Source: SAR324 cluster bacterium (GTDB lineage Bacteria; SAR324; NAC60-12). From it: a stretch of DNA of 37,476 bases. Of the stretch, positions 7,965 to 17,168 are shown piece after piece. Position numbers and translations under genes: made by a program. Numbering within the stretch: position 1 is the stretch's first letter; each line of letters begins with the position of its first letter. The notes below the pieces were generated by a model. The model was given only the letters and a program-made list of their open reading frames with translations. It was not told the DNA's origin and did not search any database. Location of the stretch: assembly GCA_014382365.1 (NCBI GenBank), contig JACNJW010000026.1, forward strand, positions 1-37,476. The letters are read 5' to 3'.

Positions 7965-10900
7965 TTAATGCCCCTGCAAACGAATATCTGCTATAGCCAA
8001 CTGGTCAGACAGCAGGCATACCAGATCTTCAAAAAATTGTGCTGAAATTCGTGGTTCTTGCTCCACTAGCTTTAAGAGCTGAGTTTCTTTAAACAACATT
8101 AAAGTAGAATCTTTCTTTGCAATGGCTCTTGCAACAGAGGTTGCTTCAGCAGTACAAAGCACAAATTCTCCTATCAAATCAAACCCCTTACGAGTCCAGC
8201 AATACCCGACAGAGAATGTTTTATTTTTTGCAGACACATTGGGCTCAATTACAACTTCTCCTGAAGTAATAAACAGGTAGCCACCTGTTTCAGGTCTAAT
8301 TTTATTTAGTTTCTTACCACTGGATAATGACAGTTCCTCACTGTATGATTTAATTTTTCTACGCCATTTTTCACCTAGCTCTGCCCAAAGTTCTGCCAAA
8401 TTAACAGACTGCTCCTCCTGTACTAACTTTTCTTCTTGTTTTAACTTGGATTCAAGGCTGGCAAGGTTAAAGTTTTTTTGTGCAAGCAACCTCTCATTTG
8501 TATTTTTTAGTGACAACTGCAGGCGGTGAGCCAGATTCATGAATAATTTTGCTGCAATTTTTGGATTTCGTTTTTTCAAAGGTTCCAGGCAATCACGATT
8601 AAGCACCAACAATCTTGTTTTTTCGGTAGCTTCAGCACTTGCACTACGTTCTGCTTGCCTGAATAACCCCATTTCACCAAAAGTATTGCCATTTTCTAAA
8701 CACACCAGGTCAGTACGTTTTCCATCTTTTTCCAGAAATATTGCAATAGTGCCGTTTAGGATCACATACATTTCGTCACCAATGTCTCCTTCTTTAAAGA
8801 GCAGTGTTCCTTTTTCCAAATCTACAGTATAGGCCATCAAACTTGCTATTTTTGCTTCTCTAACAGTCATCCCCTGAAACAGGTCTATTCCCTGTATAAA
8901 TTTCTCATCGAATTTCAAGCCTACATAATCCCATACAGTAATCAACCCTGTTTCCATCACTACTGACGGCAAAAAAGTCATATCAATTGCCAAACAAACT
9001 ATTAAAGTGAATGCCGTGAATGTTCCAAACAATACTTGAGATTCCATTTCTGATTGTGCAAACAATATAAAACCTGCAGACAGGGCAATCGTAGAAAAGA
9101 GCATCGGACGCCCAACTATAGGCAATGTTTTCAATGATGCCTTCCGTTTATTACGTAATTTATTTGCGTACTCATTATAGTGGCTGAGAAAGTGAATAGT
9201 ATCATCGACACCAATCCCTAAAGCAATCGCAGCAATTACTGAAATAGTTACACCAATTGGAATATCAAGCCAGCCTAGTGAACCAAAAAATATCAAAATG
9301 GTTATCACGTTTGGAAACAAGGCAATCACACCCATTTTCCACGAAAGGAACAGCATTGACAGAATGGCAAATACAATAATCAGCGCAAGAAACACACTAT
9401 TTATTTGTCCTTGTGCAATATTGTTTGCAGATTCGCTGGAAAGCACTCCGCCACCAGTGTAACTGAACTGTAAATGAGGTAATAATTCCGGGACCTTATC
9501 CAGCAGCAAATCTCTCAATGCCAGAAAAGACGTTGATCCGCTACTCCGCATCCTCAATGTGACCTGCATTACATCTTCTGCATCATTTAAAAATTTTGGA
9601 CCATTTTCACCTGCTTTTGCAAAAAACTGTACGACTTCCTCATCAGTTAGTTTTTCAAGTCCTTGACGGTAATGATCCAGAACATCTACTGGAGAATGAA
9701 TCTTATCAATGATCAAACCTTCAATTTCACCAACTTCAGTACTACCGCCATGCTGAAAAAGCCAATTTTGCAGTTCCCTTAGTCCATAAATTGTTCTGAC
9801 TGTCAGCAGAGGATTGCTTGATGATTCCTGCTCTAGTTCACTATCTGTTCCTGCTTTGAACAATAAACGTAGAGTATCCGTACCTGCTAATTCATTTTCT
9901 ATAAATTCAAGATCTCTTACTAGTTGGCTCTCTTCCGGAAAGGTCTTTGTAGAACTGTTGATAGTTAAATCCAGCATGCCATAAGTTGCAAAGGCTGCAA
10001 CAACCAGCCAAATCCAAATCAAACGTTTGGAATGTAATCTGAGCCATTCAACTATAATTTGAAAAAATCTATTGAGAATTCCACTGCTCTTTTCCACTGG
10101 CTTTAAATCCGGCATCTTTATATAGTTCAGTAATGCCGGTGCTAAAGTGAGAGTAAACAGGTTAATAGCAACAATCCCAACACTCGAATACAGTCCCAGT
10201 TGCTGAACCGCAGGTATAGGGCTGACCACCAGTGCAATAAAGCCTGCGACTGTAGTTATTGCTGTCACAGTAACTGGTACAGATACTGATGTTAGAGTTG
10301 CAGAAATCACTTCCGCCGTTGCATGTTTAGATTCACCTGCGTTCATTTTCTCACGAATTTGCAGTGATTCAGTTTGGTACTGATTGAGAAATTTAATTAC
10401 ATAAGCACTGCCAACACAAACAATAATTGGAGCACAAGCCATAGTCACCAAATTAAGTTCATCTCCTATCAAACCAATAATTCCCGCAGTCCAGAGTATT
10501 CCAAATAGAACAACTGCCAGCGGCACAATTACTGCCTGCATACTCCTGAAAGCTAATAAAAGCACGACTACTATCAGCATCAGACTGAGTGGTAGAATCA
10601 GTTCCATATCCTGCCGAATTAAGCGACTGGCTTCATTTATCTGTCTTGGCTGTCCTGCATAGGCAATCTGAAGAGTTTCAGCAATTTCAGACTCTTGTTG
10701 ATACTTTGCCAGTAATTTATGCAAAATTGACTGTGTGTTGTCAGACTCCGGCTTCGAATCAGGACTGAAAGTGAGAATCAGTGCAGCTGTACTCAAATCT
10801 CTGGAAAGCAAATCACCTTCAAAAAGAGGATGATTTTTTAAACCTTTGATAATTTTGCTGATTTTAAGATCTGCCTCAAGCATTAAGCTTTCTGGATCCT

Positions 10901-11603
10901 CATTTGATTTTGTGAGTGAACAGTCTAAAACAGAATCATTAACAGCCTTTGAATTTACAGAATTATCAACACTATCATCCGGATTTTCTTCTAAATTCTC
11001 TTCAAGACTACCCTCCAGGTTCTCATCCAGGTTATTTTCTATATTTCCATCCAGACTATCCTCCAGTCCTTCTTCCAGACTGTCTTCAAAACTATCATCA
11101 GATTCTTGCTGTGAAGTACTGTTTGCTACAGAACTTTTAAGACAAGAAATGTTTTGCTCATATTCCTCAATAATTGACACACAAACTGTGCCCACTCCAA
11201 TTTGATGAAAATAAGATTTTCCTGCACATGCTCCGGAAGCTTGAGGCAAATTCAACATACTTAAGACTTTGGATACACCAGGAACTATTTCTTCAATCTC
11301 GGCTTTCAAATGAGCAAGTGTTAACAGATATTTGAAATCTATTGGCTTTTTGTCCTTATTGTGGAGGGCAATCACTACAACTTCTTCACTGCCGAAAGCA
11401 GCTCTTGCTTCAAGGAATTGCTGATAAGCACCTGAATCACGCTCTATGAATGGTTCAACAGTGCTGTTGATTCGTAATCTTCCTGTATGTGGATCAAAAA
11501 GACCATTCTTTGCCTGCACAAAAAAGAAGGCACTCAGGGCAAGAATTACCAGCAGAATTGTTTTAGGAAATTGATTAACTGAAGTAAAAAAACGGGCGAA
11601 CAT
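7965..11603 (-). CDS. RND/MMPL exporter fused to cyclic-nucleotide-binding domains
   Basis: A 1212-residue inner-membrane protein. Residues 1-910 form a two-fold RND/MMPL exporter: TM1 near 14-31, a large periplasmic loop, a membrane block from about 333, a second periplasmic loop, and a second block containing G-I-G-V-D-D-T-I-H-F, a hallmark of the MMPL/HpnN-like group. The first loop carries an acidic tetrapeptide array at about 168-211. After the last helix, on the cytoplasmic side, comes a cNMP-binding-type domain (about 910-1030) with an intact phosphate-binding cassette: F975-G976-E977 and R986-S-A. Then come a helical linker and a second, degenerate copy (about 1085-1212) that keeps G-E but lacks the Arg. 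Such exporters move lipids or hydrophobic compounds. It starts 7 bp behind the barrel gene, in one operon with the LolA-like gene. Substrate and ligand are inferred. Confidence 0.93.
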   Translation of the reverse strand: MFARFFTSVNQFPKTILLVILALSAFFFVQAKNGLFDPHTGRLRINSTVEPFIERDSGAYQQFLEARAAFGSEEVVVIALHNKDKKPIDFKYLLTLAHLKAEIEEIVPGVSKVLSMLNLPQASGACAGKSYFHQIGVGTVCVSIIEEYEQNISCLKSSVANSTSQQESDDSFEDSLEEGLEDSLDGNIENNLDENLEGSLEENLEENPDDSVDNSVNSKAVNDSVLDCSLTKSNEDPESLMLEADLKISKIIKGLKNHPLFEGDLLSRDLSTAALILTFSPDSKPESDNTQSILHKLLAKYQQESEIAETLQIAYAGQPRQINEASRLIRQDMELILPLSLMLIVVVLLLAFRSMQAVIVPLAVVLFGILWTAGIIGLIGDELNLVTMACAPIIVCVGSAYVIKFLNQYQTESLQIREKMNAGESKHATAEVISATLTSVSVPVTVTAITTVAGFIALVVSPIPAVQQLGLYSSVGIVAINLFTLTLAPALLNYIKMPDLKPVEKSSGILNRFFQIIVEWLRLHSKRLIWIWLVVAAFATYGMLDLTINSSTKTFPEESQLVRDLEFIENELAGTDTLRLLFKAGTDSELEQESSSNPLLTVRTIYGLRELQNWLFQHGGSTEVGEIEGLIIDKIHSPVDVLDHYRQGLEKLTDEEVVQFFAKAGENGPKFLNDAEDVMQVTLRMRSSGSTSFLALRDLLLDKVPELLPHLQFSYTGGGVLSSESANNIAQGQINSVFLALIIVFAILSMLFLSWKMGVIALFPNVITILIFFGSLGWLDIPIGVTISVIAAIALGIGVDDTIHFLSHYNEYANKLRNKRKASLKTLPIVGRPMLFSTIALSAGFILFAQSEMESQVLFGTFTAFTLIVCLAIDMTFLPSVVMETGLITVWDYVGLKFDEKFIQGIDLFQGMTVREAKIASLMAYTVDLEKGTLLFKEGDIGDEMYVILNGTIAIFLEKDGKRTDLVCLENGNTFGEMGLFRQAERSASAEATEKTRLLVLNRDCLEPLKKRNPKIAAKLFMNLAHRLQLSLKNTNERLLAQKNFNLASLESKLKQEEKLVQEEQSVNLAELWAELGEKWRRKIKSYSEELSLSSGKKLNKIRPETGGYLFITSGEVVIEPNVSAKNKTFSVGYCWTRKGFDLIGEFVLCTAEATSVARAIAKKDSTLMLFKETQLLKLVEQEPRISAQFFEDLVCLLSDQLAIADIRLQGH
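10972..11103 (-). repeat. Eleven 12-bp tandem units in the RND gene
   Basis: Eleven imperfect 12-bp units start at 10972 and repeat every 12 bases to 11103. On the coding strand each gives a tetrapeptide of the form [LIFVP]-[ED]-x-[NSG], for example LEDS, LDGN, IENN, LDEN, LEGS and LEEN. The array falls in the predicted first periplasmic loop of the exporter, where relatives have no such insert that I know of. It is in frame throughout, so copy-number changes would not break the gene. Confidence 0.9.
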
Positions 11604-11610
11604 GTGGCAG

Positions 11611-13401
11611 TCAGCGTGCAGTAAATTTTTGTGTATAGGTCAAGAAAACCTGATTCGTGATAATTTTGTTTGCTAACATTTTTTGCCCTTCTGTTTCTAA
11701 ACGAAAATATTTGAGTTCCAGTTCCATATTTTGTTTATATTGTTCCCAGGTAAAAATTGAGGCAAAGCCGTGCTGTACGAAGGGCCATGTCTGATAATTC
11801 AACAAAGTTACCCGCAGAGAATTGTCCGGAGTTTTTATAACTGCAACCCCGGAAATTTGATTTCTTGAAATGTTCCTTTTTTTTGCTACCAGAGCTGCTT
11901 CGTTTTCATATAGAAATATGTGTGAATTTTCCGGAACATCAAAGGACTTCCTCTGTGAATATATCATCAGCCAATAGAAATATGGAGATGTACTCTCGAA
12001 AGATGTCGCCCAGGCAAAATGTGGAGTCCGTACAGTTGAAAGACGAATGTGTCTTCCTTCCGGAATTTCATAAGAATACAAGTTCCTCTTCTTAAATAAT
12101 CCAGTTTCCAATTTCCATACCATATCTCTCCAGACAGCATCCAGTTCAAGAGTATAAAAATCAGAACGTGTCTCTTTTTCTTCGTAATTGCTTAACATTT
12201 TTTCGAAAGACCCCTGTAAGGTAGTTGTTTCGTTGTCCAGAATTCGCTGATATTCAAACTTAATATGCGGATTTGCATCAAACCAGTGAAACATTCCCAC
12301 CCTTGCATCAAACACATCACCAGTCCATTGATATTGCAAACCATAATAATCTCTTAGAAAAGAAACTTTGCCTGATTCATCATCTTTTTCTTTTTTTTCT
12401 ATTTCTTCACGCAGCTCGGCAAATTTCATTCCAAATGTCTGCTGCCTGATTGGTGAAAGATACACCGTAGCCGTGTGTGCACCACGAAACCAGTTGTATC
12501 TGATTGAGGGAATAGAATCTTTCGAATCATCAGGCTCAAATGTATAAAGTCCCATGATGTTGTTCATGTGAAGTACATCAATAACCTTATCTAAATCAAC
12601 TTTTCCTAAACTAAAGATTTGGGTTCCATAGCGCAACTGATGAGCACCAGTCCGGTAATTTGAATATATTTCACGTAAACTGGCATAGCCGTCAAATATT
12701 CGCTCTTTCTTTAACTCATAACTTTGTGAAAAACTAATAGATAATCGGAAAAAATTATACATCTGTGGAGATGTTTGCACCTTTACCGACTGATCATAGG
12801 TAGTTACAAAACGTAGTTCCCTGATTTCAGTCAGTAATGGATCCAGCATAGACAACCCCTTTGTTTCACTGCCGCCCATCAAGGTTTTGACTTTATGATT
12901 GAAAGTAACTCTTGGTTGAAACTCTTCCTCCTCTTCTGCTTCGTCCTCACTTACTTCGGGTTCTGTAACCTCCATTAGTGGATCTTCATCTAACCCCAGC
13001 TCAGCACCTGTTTCTGCAAAAGGATCTTCATCCAAACCCAACCCCGCCTCTTTTCCTGCCAGTGGATCTTCATCTAACCCCGGCTCCAGCTCTGTTTCTG
13101 CAAAAGGATCTTCATCCAAGCCCAACTCCGCCTCTTTTTCTGACAGTGGATCTTCGTCCAACCCCAACTCCGGATCAGCTTCAACAAGAGGATCTTCGTC
13201 CAACCCCAACTCTGCATCTTTTTCTGACAGTGGATCTTCATCCAATCCAAGCTGCAATTCTGATTCATTTATTTCCTGAGAAAATACTACTGTGGAGAAA
13301 CAAAAGACTGGAATAAAAAGTAGAGTTAACAACACTGCCGACAAAACAAATTTTCTTTGCAACAGTGTTAAAGCAATTTCTTCAAGTGAAGCTGTTTGCA
13401 T
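11611..13401 (-). CDS. Predicted outer-membrane beta-barrel with acidic N-terminal repeats
   Basis: A 596-residue exported protein. Residues about 17-41 are a hydrophobic export signal preceded by a longer than usual n-region. Then come seven copies of a 14-residue repeat with core G-L-D-E-D-P-[LF] (about 49-146) and a Glu-rich tail. The remainder (about 165-596) has alternating aromatic/polar strands, Y-x-Y and W-rich turns, and an aromatic-containing C-terminus (T-Q-K-F-T-A-R), consistent with a DUF1302-like outer-membrane barrel. The frame begins at 13440, but the ATG at 13401 falls just after the LolA-like stop and gives a shorter n-region; neither start has a clear Shine-Dalgarno. Between LolA-like and RND genes it would be the outer-membrane part of a trans-envelope pathway. 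Barrel assignment is by pattern, not by recognised family motif. Confidence 0.75.
   Translation of the reverse strand: MQTASLEEIALTLLQRKFVLSAVLLTLLFIPVFCFSTVVFSQEINESELQLGLDEDPLSEKDAELGLDEDPLVEADPELGLDEDPLSEKEAELGLDEDPFAETELEPGLDEDPLAGKEAGLGLDEDPFAETGAELGLDEDPLMEVTEPEVSEDEAEEEEEFQPRVTFNHKVKTLMGGSETKGLSMLDPLLTEIRELRFVTTYDQSVKVQTSPQMYNFFRLSISFSQSYELKKERIFDGYASLREIYSNYRTGAHQLRYGTQIFSLGKVDLDKVIDVLHMNNIMGLYTFEPDDSKDSIPSIRYNWFRGAHTATVYLSPIRQQTFGMKFAELREEIEKKEKDDESGKVSFLRDYYGLQYQWTGDVFDARVGMFHWFDANPHIKFEYQRILDNETTTLQGSFEKMLSNYEEKETRSDFYTLELDAVWRDMVWKLETGLFKKRNLYSYEIPEGRHIRLSTVRTPHFAWATSFESTSPYFYWLMIYSQRKSFDVPENSHIFLYENEAALVAKKRNISRNQISGVAVIKTPDNSLRVTLLNYQTWPFVQHGFASIFTWEQYKQNMELELKYFRLETEGQKMLANKIITNQVFLTYTQKFTAR
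12980..13273 (-). repeat. Seven 42-bp tandem units in the beta-barrel gene
   Basis: The core GGATCTTC (plus strand) recurs at 12980, 13022, 13064, 13106, 13148, 13190 and 13232, exactly every 42 bp. The encoded 14-residue unit is G-L-D-E-D-P-L/F plus a variable acidic half. Units 3-4 and 5-6 from the N-terminus (K-E-A plus F-A-E-T types) are more alike as pairs, suggesting an 84-bp duplication. The array is entirely coding and in frame. Confidence 0.95.
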
Positions 13402-13405
13402 ATCT

Positions 13406-14257
13406 TCAGTCTGTACTGAAAAGTGATTCTGGAGACACATTTTTTAATTCAGGATCGTCAATCAAATCTAAATACAGATTGAGTTTACCATTTTTTTTAT
13501 TTATATGCGTCAGGGTTTCAAATACAAATTTTTTCTCACTTCCATTTGTAGTTCGCACACGCATAACAGTTGAAATCCATTTGTCTCCAACTTTGACATA
13601 ATACTTTGGAAAAAACCGATACACTTTTCGTAAAACTTTGTCAGCAAAAAAATTAACAGTAATCGGCACTCCTTTACTTTTGTCATAATAACTCAGTACA
13701 CGATCATAACCGCTTTTATTTCCACCTGACTTAGTTTTAGTTAGAGTGTCTATTTTGAAAAATTTTGGATTTTTTAATTTTGTACATGTCATTTCCTTAA
13801 CCGCACCTGAAGTTAACGAAAAATCAGCAGAATCAATATTTGTTCCTGGAAAGATAGTGCTTCCGTCAGCAGGAAAACTGCGACAGTTTTCATTTGCAAC
13901 AACTCCGCAACTGGAGCAGACGAAACGCCGCCCTCCTCGCTGTATTACACAACGTGGTGCATTGGGACCTTTTTTAGCAAAAATACGTCTTTTGTTTTCA
14001 AATTTTTGTATCCGCAGTATTTCTTTCTGCGCAGCACGTTTACTTTTTGAGCGGCAGACCTTGCCTTCACAGGTGTCAAGTGTCAAAGTAAAACTAACAT
14101 TCTTACGCAGCAACGGGTTTGACTCGTAGGCTCCTTTCATAAATGCCTGAATTTTTTCGTTAGAATCCAAGTCTTTACAACCAACTGCACTGACACTATT
14201 CGGCAGTAATAACAGCAAAAACAAAATGGTAAAAATCCAACATTGTAGATTCTTCAT
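13406..14257 (-). CDS. Cys-rich LolA-like periplasmic carrier (outer-membrane lipoprotein-sorting family)
   Basis: A 283-residue exported protein. A classic signal peptide (K2, a long Leu core, S-V-S-A at 21-24) precedes V-G-C. Cleavage after A24 seems most likely, though A-V-G-C27 could be read as a weak lipobox. The C-terminal half (K-S-G-Y-D-R-V-L-S-Y-Y-D, then Y-R-F-F-P-K-Y-Y-V, and M-R-V-R-T-T-N-G) matches the LolA-like 'outer membrane lipoprotein-sorting' proteins that accompany MMPL/RND exporters. The mature part has eight Cys, including C-S-S-C, consistent with four disulfides. The frame extends to 14407, but the ATG at 14257 has a strong Shine-Dalgarno (AGGAG). It is the first gene of the operon, 4 bp before the barrel gene. 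Confidence 0.87.
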   Translation of the reverse strand: MKNLQCWIFTILFLLLLLPNSVSAVGCKDLDSNEKIQAFMKGAYESNPLLRKNVSFTLTLDTCEGKVCRSKSKRAAQKEILRIQKFENKRRIFAKKGPNAPRCVIQRGGRRFVCSSCGVVANENCRSFPADGSTIFPGTNIDSADFSLTSGAVKEMTCTKLKNPKFFKIDTLTKTKSGGNKSGYDRVLSYYDKSKGVPITVNFFADKVLRKVYRFFPKYYVKVGDKWISTVMRVRTTNGSEKKFVFETLTHINKKNGKLNLYLDLIDDPELKNVSPESLFSTD

Positions 14258-14488
14258 AAAATTTCTCCTTTTCAAAAGATGAAAAAACAGTAAGATACAG
14301 AGGATTGCCGATACTAGCTGAATCCAATTTTGAGAACAAGTCAAAAGAGATAAATGTCTTTTTTTTGCTGTATTATTTTTTGTTATTCCAGCTATTATCA
14401 CCTGCAAACAACTTGACTTAGAGCGTATTTTATCTGATTCTTATAATCAATAAATAATTCATTCTAAGACTTTTTAAGAACAACAAAT

Positions 14489-15967
14489 ATGTTAAAAGAC
14501 CGCATGGAGGACAGCTTCACTTTTGATGATGTCCTTCTCCTTCCTGGATACTCAAAAGTACTGCCTGCAGATGTTTCCGTAAAAAGTAAAATTACTCAAA
14601 TACTTGAATGTAACATCCCTCTGCTAAGTGCAGCAATGGACACAGTTACAGAGCATCAAACTGCAATCTGCATGGCACAGGAAGGCGGAATAGGAATCAT
14701 TCACAAAAATATGACTGCTGAAGATCAGGCAACACAAGTCAAGATGGTCAAACGATCTGAAAGCGGAATGATTTCAGATCCAATTACGGTAGAACCGGAT
14801 GAGCCCCTGCAAAATGCCTTGAATTTGATGGAACAATACCGCATTTCCGGTGTTCCTGTAACAAGAGGTAGTGAACTGGTAGGAATATTAACAAACCGTG
14901 ATTTGCGTTTTGAAACTAATTTTGAACAACCTGTCTCTGCTTTAATGACTGGAGGTCGCCAACGCTTGATTACAGTTGCACCAGGAATTGAGATGGAAGA
15001 GGCCAAACGTCTACTCCATAAACACAGGATTGAAAAGCTCCTCGTTGTTTCTGATAATTATGAACTAGTTGGTTTAATTACGATCAAAGATATTGAAAAA
15101 GCACGCAAATACCCTGAGTCAATTAAAGATCACCAAGGCCGTTTGAGAGTCGGCGCTGCCTTAGGTACAACTGTTGATTTATTATCGCGTGCAGAAATTT
15201 TAATTAAAGAAGGTGTAGATGTTGTGGTCCTTGATACTGCACATGGACATTCACAAGGCGTCATAGACAGCATTACTAAACTGCGTTCTACTTTTCCAGA
15301 TCTGCAGATAATAGGTGGAAACATTGCTACCGGAGAAGCAGCTGAAGCTCTGGTCAAGGCTGGTGCAGATGCGGTTAAAGTAGGAATAGGACCTGGTTCA
15401 ATTTGCACAACAAGAATGGTTGCAGGAATCGGTGTGCCCCAGATGACTGCAATAGACAAGGTTTCTCATGCGCTTAGAAAAACAAATATTCCCATAATTG
15501 CAGATGGAGGAATTAAATATTCAGGCGACATTGTCAAAGCAATTTCTGCAGGAGCACACACTGTCATGATAGGCAGTTTGTTTGCTGGAACAGCTGAATC
15601 TCCCGGACAGGTAGTACTTTACCAAGGGAGACGCTACAAAATATATCGTGGCATGGGGTCTTTAGGTGCAATGAAAGAGGGCAGTAAAGATCGCTATTTC
15701 CAAGCTCACATAGACGAAGACGTAAAATTTGTACCTGAAGGCATAGAAGGTCGTGTGCCATTCAAAGGACACCTGTCAGAGTCAATTTACCAGTTTGTCG
15801 GTGGATTACGTGCAGGCATGGGCTATACCGGTTCTGCAACTATAGAAAATTTACGTAACGAACCCAGATTTGTAAAAATTACTGCAGCAGGTTTACGAGA
15901 AAGTCACGCACATGATATCTTCATAACTGAAGAAGCTCCAAATTATCCAATGAACGTTAAATCATGA
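14489..15967 (+). CDS. guaB: IMP dehydrogenase
   Basis: A 492-residue cytoplasmic enzyme oxidising IMP to XMP with NAD+, the committed step to [15 protein letters not shown] is the family N-terminus. Two CBS domains sit at about 95-205 (S-D-P-I-T-V-E-P and [11 protein letters not shown]). The catalytic loop G-P-G-S-I-C-T-T-R places the nucleophile at Cys306, and [11 protein letters not shown] is the flap region. An ATG at 14504 (M-E-D-S-F) is an alternative start. Upstream, TATAAT at 14442-14447 is a candidate -10 without a properly spaced -35. Its stop overlaps the start of the lipoprotein gene (ATGA). Confidence 0.98.
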   Translation: MLKDRMEDSFTFDDVLLLPGYSKVLPADVSVKSKITQILECNIPLLSAAMDTVTEHQTAICMAQEGGIGIIHKNMTAEDQATQVKMVKRSESGMISDPITVEPDEPLQNALNLMEQYRISGVPVTRGSELVGILTNRDLRFETNFEQPVSALMTGGRQRLITVAPGIEMEEAKRLLHKHRIEKLLVVSDNYELVGLITIKDIEKARKYPESIKDHQGRLRVGAALGTTVDLLSRAEILIKEGVDVVVLDTAHGHSQGVIDSITKLRSTFPDLQIIGGNIATGEAAEALVKAGADAVKVGIGPGSICTTRMVAGIGVPQMTAIDKVSHALRKTNIPIIADGGIKYSGDIVKAISAGAHTVMIGSLFAGTAESPGQVVLYQGRRYKIYRGMGSLGAMKEGSKDRYFQAHIDEDVKFVPEGIEGRVPFKGHLSESIYQFVGGLRAGMGYTGSATIENLRNEPRFVKITAAGLRESHAHDIFITEEAPNYPMNVKS

Positions 15968-17013
15968 AGATCAGTCGCATCATAAATCTTAAAATATACG
16001 CTTTAATATTAACTCTGTTAATGATTACAGGATGTTCTTTCCATTTTGACCAGGGCATACAATTAGAACAGGAAGGACGTTGGGCGGAAGCTGCAATTGA
16101 GTATAGAATAGCTTCAGTGGAAAATCCGAATGATAAAAACATTCAGCAAGCCCTGACCCGAATGAACATCAGGGTTGCCCAGGACAATTATGAAGTATAT
16201 CTCAGTTATTTAGAACAAAAGGAGTACCACAAGGCATACCGCAGACTGGAAACTGCATTGATTCAAAACCCTGATCATCTATCAGCACGTGCAGAAATCA
16301 AGAAGTGGTGGCATTTGCTGATAACCGGCAAGGTTGAGCTAAAATTTGACCGTTTATCTTCTAATTTAAGACTTGCAGATGAAATGCTGCTGCAGGTTAA
16401 AATCAACACTCCAAGCGGTAGGACATTAAGTGGAAATATCTCCAGTGAAACCGGCATTTTCTTTCTTGAAAACTTAGTATATAAGACTCAACCTAAACAA
16501 CTTGCCGAGTATACAATCAATAGCATAGGTTTAAAAATCAAACGCAAATCAGCACAAGGTATTGTCAGGAGAGAATTTAACAAATTTATTAATTTCAGAG
16601 AACTGACTCCTTTACTAGTTAGCGGCAGGATCAGTAACAAGCATCTGGAAACTCCACAAAATGTACTTGATCATCGCCCACTTTTATTGACGAATGTTAA
16701 ACCAAAAGCGCCATGGTATCCTCCTCGTCTGGTAAGTTATGAACTGAAATTTTCCGGTAATTCAATCAAAGTTATTTCCGGAACAGCACGAGCAGAATAT
16801 GCACCTTCAGTACTTTACCTCAACAAATCTGACAGGAGGGCAAACCTCGATTTTGGAGTTTATCAACTCCAGATGAATGGTTCCGGACGAAAATGGAGTA
16901 TCAAACGAAAATCATACCGTACTTCTGAAGACGATTATTATTATAATTTGTCGAGTAATATTTCATTAAACCGCTACTTTTACTTTGACAGTGTTTTTCG
17001 TTTTATACTCTGA
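15964..17013 (+). CDS. Hypothetical TPR-type lipoprotein
   Basis: A 349-residue predicted lipoprotein: basic n-region (K2, R5, K10), hydrophobic core and lipobox I-T-G-C24. Residues about 29-105 contain two or more TPR-like helical pairs (for example [13 protein letters not shown] and [13 protein letters not shown]). The C-terminal two thirds looks mainly beta-strand and ends in an aromatic-rich tail ([10 protein letters not shown]). I do not recognise that part. The ATG overlaps the guaB stop by 4 bp, so translation is probably coupled, an unusual partner for guaB. Outer-membrane retention is likely because Ser follows the lipid-bearing Cys. Confidence 0.87.
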   Translation: MKISRIINLKIYALILTLLMITGCSFHFDQGIQLEQEGRWAEAAIEYRIASVENPNDKNIQQALTRMNIRVAQDNYEVYLSYLEQKEYHKAYRRLETALIQNPDHLSARAEIKKWWHLLITGKVELKFDRLSSNLRLADEMLLQVKINTPSGRTLSGNISSETGIFFLENLVYKTQPKQLAEYTINSIGLKIKRKSAQGIVRREFNKFINFRELTPLLVSGRISNKHLETPQNVLDHRPLLLTNVKPKAPWYPPRLVSYELKFSGNSIKVISGTARAEYAPSVLYLNKSDRRANLDFGVYQLQMNGSGRKWSIKRKSYRTSEDDYYYNLSSNISLNRYFYFDSVFRFIL

Positions 17014-17168
17014 GGCTTCAAAAGATATGATAGGAGTTAATAACACCCCGGTTTGTAGCTGTTAATAATTCAAAAACAAGCACAAACTTGCAGTGGGATT
17101 CAAAACCAGTTCAGGCTAGTAAAATAATTATGGAATTCACACAAGAGGTAATTTAAAAATAATTATTC
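17014..17168. other. Intergenic, nothing recognised
   Basis: AT-rich DNA after the lipoprotein gene and before the small minus-strand frame. It holds short AT palindromes (for example AAATAATTATT at 17156-17166) but no strong hairpin followed by a T-run, no tRNA and no convincing coding frame. It separates convergent transcription units, so terminators would be expected here but I cannot point to one. Confidence 0.4.

Noticed and set aside
12980..13273. Regular 42-bp repeat array looked at as a CRISPR
   Set aside because: There are no variable spacers between identical repeats; the whole array is an open coding frame of one protein and the unit itself varies.
14413..14447. TTGACT ... TATAAT as a guaB promoter
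   Set aside because: The spacing is 23 bp, too long for sigma-70. The TATAAT alone remains a possible -10.
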